This document shows positions 27,080-37,299 of a stretch of 64,000 nucleotides of DNA, piece by piece (the first letter of the stretch is position 1; each line of letters starts with the position of its first letter). A program made the position numbers and the translations under genes. The notes below the pieces were generated by a model. The model saw only the letters and a list, made by a program, of their open reading frames with translations, had not been told where the DNA came from and ran no database searches. The stretch is from an uncultured Clostridia bacterium (lineage in GTDB: Bacteria > Bacillota > Clostridia > TANB77 > CAG-508): positions 1-64,000 of the forward strand of contig CALXXZ010000004.1 in NCBI GenBank assembly GCA_944392805.1. Direction: 5' to 3'.

Positions 27080-27634
27080 TCAACTAATTTCTTGATAAAT
27101 TTTGTAATCTCTCATAATTTTTCTAACATATGTGTTTGTTTCTTTAAATGGTATATTTTCTATATCAGAACCATCTGATTGTATAACTCCATCTTTTATC
27201 CATTTATCTACATTTCCGCTTCCTGCATTATATGCAGCAAGAGCAACTTCAACACATTCATATTTTTCTAATAGTCTTGATATATATTTTGTTCCTATAT
27301 TAATATTTATTTCTGGATCTAATATATTTCCTTTTGTTAGTTCTATTCCACTTTTTTGTGCTACTTCTTCTGCGGTAGCATACATTAATTGCATTAATCC
27401 TTGTGCATTTTTATTTGATACTGCATCTGGATCAAAATTACTTTCTGCTTTTATTATTGCATATACCAATTCTTCTTCGACCCCATATTCTTCAGAATAT
27501 TTAGTTACATATTCTGAATAGTCTTTTCTATATAATTGTTTCATCGTAAGTTCTCTTGCGACTATTATAATAGCAATAGTTATTAATATAAATATTATTA
27601 TTGATAATAGTTTTTTTCTTTTCTTTTTAGCCAA
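27080..27634 (-). CDS. Membrane-anchored lytic transglycosylase (SLT domain)
   Basis: A lysine-rich start and one membrane helix (residues 10-27) are followed by an SLT domain. The catalytic Glu is E64 (IIKAESNFDPDAVS), followed by AQGLMQLM, GTKYISRLL and ALAAYNAGSGNVDKW motifs. It cleaves peptidoglycan glycan strands outside the membrane. Length of 184 is normal for the short anchored form. It is 16 bases downstream of polA. Confidence 0.93.
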   Translation of the reverse strand: MAKKKRKKLLSIIIFILITIAIIIVARELTMKQLYRKDYSEYVTKYSEEYGVEEELVYAIIKAESNFDPDAVSNKNAQGLMQLMYATAEEVAQKSGIELTKGNILDPEININIGTKYISRLLEKYECVEVALAAYNAGSGNVDKWIKDGVIQSDGSDIENIPFKETNTYVRKIMRDYKIYQEIS

Positions 27635-27650
27635 TTTTCATTCTCCTTTT

Positions 27651-30329
27651 TTATTTACAATCATACCAGTTTGTTGCTTCTGATACTTCTGCTATTAATG
27701 GAACATTTAAAGTTATTGCTGTTTCCATACAATTTTTAAGTATTTCTTTTACTTCTTCTACTTCTTCTAAAACTGCCTCTATCATCATTTCATCATGTAC
27801 TTGTAGAACTATTTTTGATTTCATATTTCTATTTTTTAATTCTTTTAGAACATTTATCATTGCAATTTTCATTATATCTGCTGCAGTTCCTTGTATTGGT
27901 GTGTTCATTGCAGCTCTTTGCCCGAATTGTCTAACCATATAATTACTTGATTTTAATTCAGGTATATATCTTCTTCTTTTAAATAATGTTTCTACATATC
28001 CTGTTTCTTTTGCATGTTCAACTATTTCAGTCATAAAATTCTTTATTCCTGAGTATTGTTCTAAGTATTGATCTATATATTGTTTTGCCTTTTTTCTTGA
28101 TATTCCTAATTGTTCTCCTAATCCAAAGTCACTTATTCCATATACTATTCCAAAGTTTACTGCTTTTGCATTACTTCTTTGCTCTTTTGTAACTTCATCT
28201 ATTGGAGTATTAAATACTTTTGATGCAGCTTGTTTATGAATATCTTCTCCATTATTAAATGCTTGCACCATATGTTCATCATTTGATATATGTGCTAATA
28301 CTCTTAATTCTATCTGTGAATAGTCTGCATCTATATAAATGCTTCCTTCTGCAGGTTTGAATACTTTTCTTAATTGCTTTCCTAGTTCAAATCTTGTTGG
28401 TATGTTTTGAAGATTTGGTTCTGTTGAACTTATTCTTCCTGTTGCTGTTATAGTTTGATGGAAGAATGAATGTATTCTTTTAGTTTTTGGATTTATATAT
28501 GGTTTCATTCCTTCAACATATGTTGAGTTTAGTTTCATTAATTGTCTATATTCTAATAATTTTTCAATTACAGGATGTTCTTCTTTTAATTTTTCTAAAA
28601 CATCTACATCTGTTGAATATCCACTTTTAGTTTTTTTGACTACTGGTAATCTTAATTTTTCAAATAATATTTCTCCTAATTGTTTTGTTGAATTTATATT
28701 GAATTCTTCCCCACACATTTCATATATTTCTTGTGTTAATATTTCTAGTCTGTCTTTTAATTCTTGACCATAGTCTTCTAGTTCTGTTAAATCTAAATAC
28801 ATTCCATTCCACTGCATTTCTGCTAATACTTCTACTGTTGGCATATCTATATTATTGAATAATTCAATTGCATCTATTTCTTCTAATTTTTTTATTGTTA
28901 CTTCTGATAATTTATATATTTCTTCCGCATATAAGCAATTTATTATTTTTTGATTATTTTCTTCTTTTTTAGGCTCGTCAAATAAACTTGTTTGTTCATT
29001 TTCTTCTTTTATTCCTTGACTTTGTAAGTATTCATTATTATCTATTTCTAAATAGTCTCTTGCAATCACTTCTAAAGTATATTTGCTTGTTGGATTTAAT
29101 ATATATGCTGCTACTTTTACATCATATACTATGTTTTTCATTGTTATTCCTTGTTGTTTTAATATGATATAGTCTTCTGCTAAATTATATCCATATTTTT
29201 CGATTTTTTCATTTTCAAATATTTCTTTTAATTGTTCTTTTAAATTTTCTTTTATATAATATATTTTATTATTGCTATATATACTTATTCCTGTTATATC
29301 TTTTTTTATTATGTCTTCTGCATTTTGATTTTCTTCTGTTTGTAAATAATAATATAATTTTCCATCTAAGTCTGGTATTTTGTCAGTTTCTATTATTTCT
29401 AATTTTTCTTCTTGCTGTTGTGTTTTTGCAAGCTCTGCCACATTTCTTAGATTAAATCTTTCTATATATCTGTTAAAATGTAATTCTTCAAATATCTCTA
29501 ATACTTTTTGCTTGTCCCATTCTTCTGTTTTAAGTTCTTCTAATGTATCTTCTATTGGGACTTGTGTATCTATTTCGCCTAATGTTCTTGACATTTCTGC
29601 TGATTCTTTATTGTTTACTATGTTTTCTTTTTGTTTTCCTTTTAAGTCATCTTCTCCTGCTTCTATTTTTTCATATAGTTCTTTTACAGAATGATATTTT
29701 TGTATTAATGATATTGCTGTTTTTGGTCCTATTCCTGGTACTCCTGGTATATTATCTGATGTATCTCCTTGCAAAGCTTTTACTTCTATTAATTGTTCTG
29801 GTTCTAATCCATATTCTTCTAATATTTTGGTTCTATTATAGTCTTCTGTTTCTGTTTTTCCTGCTTTTGTTCTAGGTATTCTTATTGTTATATGGTCACT
29901 TGCTAATTGAAATGTGTCTCTATCTCCAGAAAGAATTGTTACTTCTAGTCCTTGTTTTTCTCCATATTTTGCTAATGTTCCTAATATGTCGTCTCCTTCA
30001 TATCCTTGTTTTTCTATTATGTCTATATTCATTGCTTTTAATATTTCTTTTATTATTGGCATTTGTTCTGCTAATTCTTCTGGCATTCCTTTTCTGTTTG
30101 CTTTATATCCTTCATACATTTCATGTCTTTTTGTTGGTCCTTTTAAGTCAAATGCTACTCCTATATATTTTGGTTCTAAATCTTCTAATATTTTAAATAA
30201 TATTGCTAAAAAACCATATATAGCATTTGTGTATTTTCCATCTTTTGTTGTTAACATTTTACTACCCATTATTCCATAAAATGCTCTATTCATTATACTG
30301 TTTCCATCTATTAAAACAAAATTATCCAC
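27651..30329 (-). CDS. polA: DNA polymerase I
   Basis: The 892-residue protein has the N-terminal 5'-3' exonuclease domain (LIDGNSIMNRAFYGI, GVAFDLKGPTKRHE, GYEGDDILGT, GDRDTFQLA, GDTSDNIPGVPGIG). A middle domain lacks the acidic residues of a working 3'-5' exonuclease (FSNNKIYYIKEN-like). The C-terminal polymerase domain has DYSQIELRVLAHIS, RSNAKAVNFGIVYG and QVHDEMMIE. It functions in Okazaki fragment processing and repair. The start codon abuts the stop of the upstream membrane protein gene. Confidence 0.97.
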   Translation of the reverse strand: MDNFVLIDGNSIMNRAFYGIMGSKMLTTKDGKYTNAIYGFLAILFKILEDLEPKYIGVAFDLKGPTKRHEMYEGYKANRKGMPEELAEQMPIIKEILKAMNIDIIEKQGYEGDDILGTLAKYGEKQGLEVTILSGDRDTFQLASDHITIRIPRTKAGKTETEDYNRTKILEEYGLEPEQLIEVKALQGDTSDNIPGVPGIGPKTAISLIQKYHSVKELYEKIEAGEDDLKGKQKENIVNNKESAEMSRTLGEIDTQVPIEDTLEELKTEEWDKQKVLEIFEELHFNRYIERFNLRNVAELAKTQQQEEKLEIIETDKIPDLDGKLYYYLQTEENQNAEDIIKKDITGISIYSNNKIYYIKENLKEQLKEIFENEKIEKYGYNLAEDYIILKQQGITMKNIVYDVKVAAYILNPTSKYTLEVIARDYLEIDNNEYLQSQGIKEENEQTSLFDEPKKEENNQKIINCLYAEEIYKLSEVTIKKLEEIDAIELFNNIDMPTVEVLAEMQWNGMYLDLTELEDYGQELKDRLEILTQEIYEMCGEEFNINSTKQLGEILFEKLRLPVVKKTKSGYSTDVDVLEKLKEEHPVIEKLLEYRQLMKLNSTYVEGMKPYINPKTKRIHSFFHQTITATGRISSTEPNLQNIPTRFELGKQLRKVFKPAEGSIYIDADYSQIELRVLAHISNDEHMVQAFNNGEDIHKQAASKVFNTPIDEVTKEQRSNAKAVNFGIVYGISDFGLGEQLGISRKKAKQYIDQYLEQYSGIKNFMTEIVEHAKETGYVETLFKRRRYIPELKSSNYMVRQFGQRAAMNTPIQGTAADIMKIAMINVLKELKNRNMKSKIVLQVHDEMMIEAVLEEVEEVKEILKNCMETAITLNVPLIAEVSEATNWYDCK

Positions 30330-31814
30330 TTAATTTTTCCTCCTTTGAACTTCAAGTTGTTTTCTATATTTTAATGCTTTTCTTTTTAAATCTCTTTCTT
30401 GATTAAGCCATAAACATATGCTTATTCCTAATAACATGAAAAATGTAAATGGTGTTCCATTTCTCCAGCCCTCTCCATTTATTAAAAAGACTGTATTTGC
30501 AAATTGACTTATTAATGATATTTGCACAATTAGTTGCATATTTCTTTTCTTTTGCCACATCATTAATGGGAATAACCACATAATATACCATGGTTGGAAA
30601 TTTGTTATTAATAAGAATAGAAAAGCTAATAAAAAGTATTCATATTTCCTAGCACATCTTCTAAATGAAATCTTTTTCTCACATAGTAATTCTACATTTG
30701 TAGAGAAATATATATAAATAAAAATGATTAGTAATATGCTATTTATTTTAGAAGCTAGATTTGGTATATTAAAATATTCCATTAATATAATATAAAAGTT
30801 TTTTGCGTATTTTTCTTGTTGCGTAAGTATTCCATTTAGCACTTGTAAATCTTGTACATAGATTACATATGTTGCAACAATTATAAGTAAAAATAGTATA
30901 CCATAAATGATACATTTTTTTAATCTTTCTGATGGTTTTTTATCTCTAAAATGATAGATTATTACAAATGGTAATAATAATATTGCAAAATATTTTATTG
31001 CTGTAGCCAATGCTAAAAATAATATACTAATAATTAGGTTCTTTTTCTTTAATAAGAAATATAAAGAAGCTAATATAAATGCTACTACATATATATCATT
31101 ATGTACATTTGCAATTCCTTCTATTAACATATATGGATTTATTCCATAAAGTAGTACAAATAGCTTTTTTCCTGTTAATTTATAGATAAGATAACTATTT
31201 ACTATATGTATTGCCATATTTAACAATTTAAATACTAACAGTGCAAAATCTATATTTCCAAATGTAATTCCTGCTACAATTCTACATATAAATGTCCAAA
31301 CTGGTCCATAGACAACAGTTGTATCTCCCCAATCATTTGAATATCCTTGAGCTAATACTGTATCTTTTTCTAAATATTTACTATTTTCTCCACTTTCTAC
31401 AAAATCTTTTATTGTTACATAATATGGATTTTGATTATACTGACTGTCTAATCTCCCTATTCCTAAATAGTAAAATATATCAGAACTAAGAAATGGTATG
31501 ACAAACACAAAAATTAGTGAAATTATAGCTATATAAATATACACTTCTTTTATATTTTTAAATAGTTTTTTTCTGCTTTTTAGTATTGAAAAGTAACTTA
31601 ATGTTAATATTACTAATACAGCAATATAAATAATTGCTTGTCCTATTCTATTTGAATCATCTAAACAAAATTTAAAATATTCATTAAAATTTAAAACTGT
31701 TCCATTTTGAATCATATATCTTATTGATGGTACTGCAAATATGATAGATGCCATTATGAATAATATCAATAAGATTCTTTTATCTCTAAGTGCATTTTGT
31801 ATTTTTTCTTTCAC
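30330..31814 (-). CDS. GT-C-type polytopic glycosyltransferase (GT87/MptB-like)
   Basis: The 494-residue protein has about twelve hydrophobic helices. An early loop carries PFLSSDIFYYLGIGRL and PYYVTIKDF, where acidic residues near the first extracytoplasmic loop fit GT-C enzymes using polyprenyl-phosphate sugars. NPYMLIEGIANVHNDIYV and NFQPWYIMWLFPLM are typical of mannosyltransferase-like members. Donor and acceptor are unknown. It is immediately upstream of polA with no gap and may be co-transcribed. Confidence 0.65.
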   Translation of the reverse strand: MKEKIQNALRDKRILLILFIMASIIFAVPSIRYMIQNGTVLNFNEYFKFCLDDSNRIGQAIIYIAVLVILTLSYFSILKSRKKLFKNIKEVYIYIAIISLIFVFVIPFLSSDIFYYLGIGRLDSQYNQNPYYVTIKDFVESGENSKYLEKDTVLAQGYSNDWGDTTVVYGPVWTFICRIVAGITFGNIDFALLVFKLLNMAIHIVNSYLIYKLTGKKLFVLLYGINPYMLIEGIANVHNDIYVVAFILASLYFLLKKKNLIISILFLALATAIKYFAILLLPFVIIYHFRDKKPSERLKKCIIYGILFLLIIVATYVIYVQDLQVLNGILTQQEKYAKNFYIILMEYFNIPNLASKINSILLIIFIYIYFSTNVELLCEKKISFRRCARKYEYFLLAFLFLLITNFQPWYIMWLFPLMMWQKKRNMQLIVQISLISQFANTVFLINGEGWRNGTPFTFFMLLGISICLWLNQERDLKRKALKYRKQLEVQRRKN

Positions 31815-31911
31815 TTAATTTTTTCTCCTTTTATTTTTATATTAAAAGATCCATTTTACTATATCATATTTAATAAAATTTTTCTACAAATTATTAATAA
31901 TAAATTTAAAA

Positions 31912-31945
31912 AATAAAAGATACCAAAAATTTAGTATCTTTTATT
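31912..31945. terminator. Bidirectional terminator after the giant pilin-like gene
   Basis: A 12-bp stem (31912-31923 with 31934-31945) has flanking A and T runs. Confidence 0.8.
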
Positions 31946-31974
31946 TTATGTTTTTTATAAATTTCTAAGAGATT

Positions 31975-34900
31975 TTATTGTATTCCCCATCCATTTCCTA
32001 GCTCTCCATTTCCTGTGTTTATATTTATAGATGATTTTGGAAGAGTTACAATTAAACGCATTGGACGTGTTAGCATATCATAATTACTTGTATCATTAGA
32101 ATACCTTCCAGTTGCCATTATCCATGGCCCATGTTGTGTTGCAAAAGACAAATCTAAATTGTAGCTTATTAAATTAGTACGTGTAGCATATATAAAGTTA
32201 TTCCCAGATAATAATAAATCAGCATAAATTTCACTATCATTATCAGATTCTTTTGTTTCTACTGTCTTCATATTATATCTAGTATCCTCTTTTAAATTAA
32301 AATATTGATTTGTTATTACCATATTAGAATTAGCATACACAAAGTCATTTGTTACTAATCCATTTTGTTCGCTTTGACCTAATGTTCCATTATTAGGTAC
32401 ACCATCTATACTATTATTTCCTTTTTCTAATTTCCAAGCACTTGGTATAGCTGTGTATCCATACTTTGTTGCTGTTTGATTACGCTCAAAATGTCCCTCT
32501 ATATTTTTAACATAATCATATCCTGGATTTATCTTATCTATTACATCTTCTATTTTTATATTTCTAGCAGTTGCTCCAATACTTGGATTACTATATAAAT
32601 TATTGGCAATATTATTTAATCCATATACAACATTATTATATCCCTTAGGATATTTTCTTTGTGGGGCAAAAGATGTTGGATTACTTATTAATTCCACAGT
32701 CCCATCATCTTTTATATCAAAAACTCTCCACTCTAAATCTTCAGGGTATACTGTATACTTCCATCCGAACCATTCTTCTGGAATGGTGAATGAACTACTT
32801 GCATTTGGAGTATATTCTACATAATCTCCTACTCTTAATTTCTTTTCTTCTACATTAATAACTTCTACATTTACGCTACCTGAATTTCCTGCATTATCTT
32901 GGAATGTAAAATTATAAAATCCATTTGCTGTTACTGTATATTGGGTACTTGTTATCATTGTTACATTTCCTGAAGTACATCTTACACTACTATAATTAAT
33001 TCCTGAATCCTCATCATATAAACTCAAATTAATAGTTACTTCACTTGCTGTTGTTCCATATGGTGGATTTGTTGAATAACCTCCTGTTGGGTTTGTTTTA
33101 TCTATATTTGTTATAGCTCTTGAGTTTGTTGCAACTGAATATCTATCACTATCTACTAATCTAGCATATACTGTTCCATTTGACTTCATTTCTATTCTTG
33201 TAGTATAAGGATACCAATTATAATTATTTAAACTATATTCTAATGTATATTGACTTGCATTTGATGATTTTGTTATTGTTACATATACGCTTTGATTTGT
33301 CCAACCAGTTGCTGGATTTTGGCTTATTATTATATCATTTTCATCTACATCAACTTGTGTAGTTCCTGTTGTTGCATAAGATTCCATTTCATTTCCTGCT
33401 TTATCAATTGCAATGGCTCTTATCTCATAAGTTCTACCAGGTGTTAAACTTGAGAATGTATATACATTACTTTGCTGTTCTGCTGTCCAACTTCTTCCTT
33501 CTATATAGAATTTATATCCTCTAATTCCACTCTTTCCACTAGTTGTATTTGATTCTTGATCTGTTACATTGCTTGCTGTTACTGTTATCTGATTTGTTTT
33601 CGCTGAAACTTGTGGTGTAAATATCTTTGGTGGTAGTTTATCTATATTAGTTATTTGTGTTTCTACACTTGTTGTTGCTTCTTGAGAATTTGGGTCATAT
33701 AGTCTTGCATATATTTTTTCATAATTATTACTTACATTTATTGCATTATTTATATAAGTATACCAATTTCTATTGTCTCTTGAATATTGTAATATATATT
33801 CTGTACCTGCTGTAGTGCTTATAGTTACATCTACACTTTGATTTGTCCATACTGAATCATTTGGTGTTTTTGTAAATTTTATTGTATTTGATGGATTTGG
33901 CATTGAATTAGTATTTTCATATATGATTTCTGAGTCTTTTTCATTTCCTGCTCCATCTACTGCAGTTACTCTTATTTGATATTGTCTATTTGATTGTAAT
34001 CTATCAAATGTATATTCACCTGAAACCTGTTCTCTTACTATTCCTTGTCCTTCTATATAGAATTTGTATCCTACTATTCCACTTTTTCCATCTATACCTG
34101 TTGCAGTAGCATCTTCTGCAGTTGCAATTACTGATATTGAATTTGATGTTGTTTTTTGTATTTGTACATTGACACTTTTTGGAGCTAATCTATCTATATT
34201 ACTGATTTTCTCTGTTATATAGCTTCCTTCTCCACCTTTTCCATCTGTTAATCTCGCATATATTACTGTATTATTGTCTTCTATACTAATTGGTGTACTA
34301 TATGTTTCCCATGAATTTGCATTATTTATAGAATATTCTATATTATATCCTAATATTTCTGTACTTAATGTTACAATTACTGGTTTATTGGTCCAACCAT
34401 TTTCACTTCTTTCTACTTTTATATTTCCCATAGCTCCTGGTATTTCTACTGTTGAACCTGATACCATTTCTGACTCTGTTTCATTTCCTGCATTATCTAT
34501 TGCAATTACTTTTACTTGATAAGTTTCTCCTTGACTTAGTCCTGTAAATGTCCATGTATTTTTTGTTGTTTCAGCTGTCCATGTTGCTCCATTATCTTTA
34601 CTGTATCTATATCCTCTTATTCCACTCTTTCCGCTTGTTGCTGTTTTATCTTGGTCTGTTGCATTAGCTATTACTGTTACTGTTGTTGTCGTATTTTTTA
34701 CTTCTGGTGTAAATCCATATGGTGCTAATTTATCTATATTTGTGATTTGTTCTTGTTTTGCTGTTCCTCCTGTGTTTCCATCAAATAATCTTGCATATAC
34801 ATATTTTTCATTATCTGTTATTGTTAATTCGCCTTCATAAGTATTCCAATTTCTATTATCATATGAATATTGTAAAGTATATCCTTCAACACTTGTTTCT

Positions 34901-36456
34901 ATTGTTACTTTTACAGGTCCTTTTGTCCATCCTGATCCTGGATTTTTCTTGATTGTTATATTTTCATTTCCACTTGGTATTGTAGATGTTGTTGCTTCTC
35001 TTAGTCCTGATTCTGTTGAATTTCCTGCGTTATCAAATACTTTTATTTTTATTTGATAAGTTTGATTTGCTTCTAATCCTGTAAATGTATAATTTGCTTC
35101 TTCCTGTTCTTCTGTCCAATTTGCTCCATTATCTTTACTAAATTGATATCCTCTAATTCCACTGCATCCATTTTCATCATCTGCCATTCTATCTTCTGTA
35201 CTTCCTACAACTGTCATTTCATTTGTAGTGATGTTTGTAACACTTGGATCAAAATTATATGGTGCTAATTTGTCTATTTTATCTACTATACAATCTGTTG
35301 CTTTTCCTGTTTCATTTCCTTTTTTTAACCTTGCTGTTATTATTCCATTTTGTTCCATTACAACTCCTGCTGTTGTATAGTTTTGATAGCTTTCTCCATT
35401 TACACTATATTCAATTGTATATCCTGATGGTCCTTGCATTGTTACTGTTATTTTATCATTTGTCCAATTATTTGGTGTTTGAGTAAATATTATCTTTCCT
35501 TCTGCATCTGGCACAGTTATTATTGGTATTCCAGTTACTGTTTGTGATATTACTTCATTTCCTGCATTATCTATTGCTTTTACTTTTATTTGATAAGTTG
35601 TCCCTGAACTTAAATTATTAAATGTATATGTTCCACTTGTTTTAGTTTCTGTCCAACTTGTTCCATTATCATTACTAAATTGATATCCTTTTATTCCGCT
35701 TTCTCCATCTATTTGTGTTGCTTCTTGGTCTTGTGCCTTAGCTTCTACTTTTATTCCATTTTCAATTCCTGTTGCTATTGGTGTTCCGATTTCTGGTTTT
35801 AGTCTGTCTATATTTTCTATTTTTCCTGTTACTACTTTTGATGTTTCATTATCTTTATTTATTGCTCTTGCTTGTATTTCTGTTCCATTATTCTCCACTT
35901 CTATTGGATTACTATAATCTTGCCATGTTTTACCATTGTCTAAACTGTATTGTTTTGTTAGTTTTCTTGCATTACTTGTAATTTTTACATTTACTTTTCC
36001 ATTTGTCCATGATGATGGTTCTTTGCTAATTGTTACTTTTACATCATTTATGTCTATATCTGTATCATCATTATTGTTTCCTACATATATGACGTCATCC
36101 ATTGTAACTTCAAATATATATCCTTCTTTTGTTATTACTACTACCATTTCATCTTCTGGTACTACTGTTACTGTTGTTTTTTCGTCTTTAAACATTTCAT
36201 CTTTTTTTACCGCTTCTGCATATTTATATAAAAAATCTACTACATCTATTACACGGTATTTTCCATATTCTTGATGTTTGATTATATCTAATTGCTCTTG
36301 GTATTGTGATATTTCTGTTTCTCTTTTGGCTTCTTCACTTTTATTTATTATTCCATTTTCTCCTGTTAATGTTGCTACACTAATTCCTGCAATTATTATC
36401 AATACTACTACTGTTACTACTAATGCAATTAATGTAATACCTTTCATCTGTTTCAT
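31975..36456 (-). CDS. Giant pilin-like modular surface protein (Ig/FN3-like repeats)
   Basis: This 1493-residue protein begins MKQMKGITLIALVVT, the same class III signal and hydrophobic helix as the two smaller pilin-like proteins, with Ala at mature position 5. After a helical stalk (about 30-110) come six modules containing a WTNxxVxVT motif and a short Ig-like strand pattern. Five of them are followed by an FN3-like unit (SGIRGYQFSKDNG... and TYQIKVKAIDNAGNE). The last 330 residues (from about LRVGDYVEYTP) form a distinct domain with aromatic residues and Asn. There is no sorting signal, so attachment is probably by the N-terminal helix. An adhesin or pilus-tip role is inference. Confidence 0.8.
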   Translation of the reverse strand: MKQMKGITLIALVVTVVVLIIIAGISVATLTGENGIINKSEEAKRETEISQYQEQLDIIKHQEYGKYRVIDVVDFLYKYAEAVKKDEMFKDEKTTVTVVPEDEMVVVITKEGYIFEVTMDDVIYVGNNNDDTDIDINDVKVTISKEPSSWTNGKVNVKITSNARKLTKQYSLDNGKTWQDYSNPIEVENNGTEIQARAINKDNETSKVVTGKIENIDRLKPEIGTPIATGIENGIKVEAKAQDQEATQIDGESGIKGYQFSNDNGTSWTETKTSGTYTFNNLSSGTTYQIKVKAIDNAGNEVISQTVTGIPIITVPDAEGKIIFTQTPNNWTNDKITVTMQGPSGYTIEYSVNGESYQNYTTAGVVMEQNGIITARLKKGNETGKATDCIVDKIDKLAPYNFDPSVTNITTNEMTVVGSTEDRMADDENGCSGIRGYQFSKDNGANWTEEQEEANYTFTGLEANQTYQIKIKVFDNAGNSTESGLREATTSTIPSGNENITIKKNPGSGWTKGPVKVTIETSVEGYTLQYSYDNRNWNTYEGELTITDNEKYVYARLFDGNTGGTAKQEQITNIDKLAPYGFTPEVKNTTTTVTVIANATDQDKTATSGKSGIRGYRYSKDNGATWTAETTKNTWTFTGLSQGETYQVKVIAIDNAGNETESEMVSGSTVEIPGAMGNIKVERSENGWTNKPVIVTLSTEILGYNIEYSINNANSWETYSTPISIEDNNTVIYARLTDGKGGEGSYITEKISNIDRLAPKSVNVQIQKTTSNSISVIATAEDATATGIDGKSGIVGYKFYIEGQGIVREQVSGEYTFDRLQSNRQYQIRVTAVDGAGNEKDSEIIYENTNSMPNPSNTIKFTKTPNDSVWTNQSVDVTISTTAGTEYILQYSRDNRNWYTYINNAINVSNNYEKIYARLYDPNSQEATTSVETQITNIDKLPPKIFTPQVSAKTNQITVTASNVTDQESNTTSGKSGIRGYKFYIEGRSWTAEQQSNVYTFSSLTPGRTYEIRAIAIDKAGNEMESYATTGTTQVDVDENDIIISQNPATGWTNQSVYVTITKSSNASQYTLEYSLNNYNWYPYTTRIEMKSNGTVYARLVDSDRYSVATNSRAITNIDKTNPTGGYSTNPPYGTTASEVTINLSLYDEDSGINYSSVRCTSGNVTMITSTQYTVTANGFYNFTFQDNAGNSGSVNVEVINVEEKKLRVGDYVEYTPNASSSFTIPEEWFGWKYTVYPEDLEWRVFDIKDDGTVELISNPTSFAPQRKYPKGYNNVVYGLNNIANNLYSNPSIGATARNIKIEDVIDKINPGYDYVKNIEGHFERNQTATKYGYTAIPSAWKLEKGNNSIDGVPNNGTLGQSEQNGLVTNDFVYANSNMVITNQYFNLKEDTRYNMKTVETKESDNDSEIYADLLLSGNNFIYATRTNLISYNLDLSFATQHGPWIMATGRYSNDTSNYDMLTRPMRLIVTLPKSSININTGNGELGNGWGIQ

Positions 36457-36511
36457 TTTTTATTTCCTCCCTTAATGTAATCTCTGGATAAAAGAGCATT
36501 CTTCTATTGCC

Positions 36512-37024
36512 TTATTTTTTTATAATTTCACAATCATATGCATTTGCAAAGTCATATGTTGCTGATGCTTTTAATGCCATACTTTCTCCTGCTCTTATCT
36601 TTCCTATGTATCCTGGTACTGTTGTAATTTCATTTCCATCTCTATCTATCAATTTTATTTCTATTGCAAATTCTCCTTTTTCTTCTCCTGTATCATTTTT
36701 TACGTTTGCTACTATTGTACTTACATTATCTACTTCTGTAATTTCCATATCTGTTATTTTTAATCCGTCTATTTCTTTTTCTTCTTTTATTTTGCTACTT
36801 ACATTTACTTTTGTTCCATCTTCTGCTATGGATACATTTTCGTCTGTTTCTGTTAAGTCTCCACTTACACTTTGAATATCTTCTTCTCCGTCATTTTTCC
36901 TAGCTGAATTAACTATAAAAACAATTCCTATTACAATTAATACAACTATTGCAATTAGCACTAATATTGCTCTAGTAGTTTTTTCTCTTTTTTCTACTTT
37001 CTTTGGTTCTTTTTTCTCACTCAT
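36512..37024 (-). CDS. Membrane-anchored FxLYD-like domain protein
   Basis: A charged, Lys/Glu-rich N-terminus (1-19) is followed by one membrane helix (20-43), an acidic linker and a beta-rich extracytoplasmic domain (about 85-170). The signatures GLKITDMEIT, VANVKNDTGEEKGEFAIEIKLID and GKIRAGESMALKASATYDF are typical of FxLYD-type domains. Function is unknown. It lies 55 bases upstream of the giant pilin-like gene and may be co-transcribed with it. Confidence 0.7.
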   Translation of the reverse strand: MSEKKEPKKVEKREKTTRAILVLIAIVVLIVIGIVFIVNSARKNDGEEDIQSVSGDLTETDENVSIAEDGTKVNVSSKIKEEKEIDGLKITDMEITEVDNVSTIVANVKNDTGEEKGEFAIEIKLIDRDGNEITTVPGYIGKIRAGESMALKASATYDFANAYDCEIIKK

Positions 37025-37052
37025 ATTCTTTCTTCCTTTCTTCCTTTCTTTT

Positions 37053-37230
37053 TTTCTTTAATGTTCATAATTAAAGATTTTTTTATTTATGAAACTCCTA
37101 GTATTTCAATGTTTTAGTTTATAAATCAGTATATTTATATATAAATATGTCTCTTATAAATATCTTGATTTTGTTTATATTTATTGATATAAACAATTCA
37201 CCATTTCTTTAATTATGAACATTAAAGAAA
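37053..37230. mobile_element. MITE-like element, copy B (178 bp)
   Basis: Perfect 25-base terminal inverted repeats (37053-37077 and 37206-37230) bound an AT-rich interior homologous in blocks to the 177-bp element at 21961-22137. No coding capacity is seen. The left end abuts the ribosome site of the FxLYD-like gene and could carry its promoter. Confidence 0.8.
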
Positions 37231-37258
37231 TATAAATAAAAAAATGCCAAAAAAAAAC

Positions 37259-37287
37259 GAGGAAGAAAAATTTAAAATTTTCTCCTC
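37259..37287 (-). terminator. Hairpin terminator after the DHHW-like gene
   Basis: GAGGA and TCCTC with an adjoining A/T stem form a hairpin just beyond the stop at 37300 on the minus strand, followed by T-rich sequence. Confidence 0.6.
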
Positions 37288-37299
37288 ATTTTTATTGTT

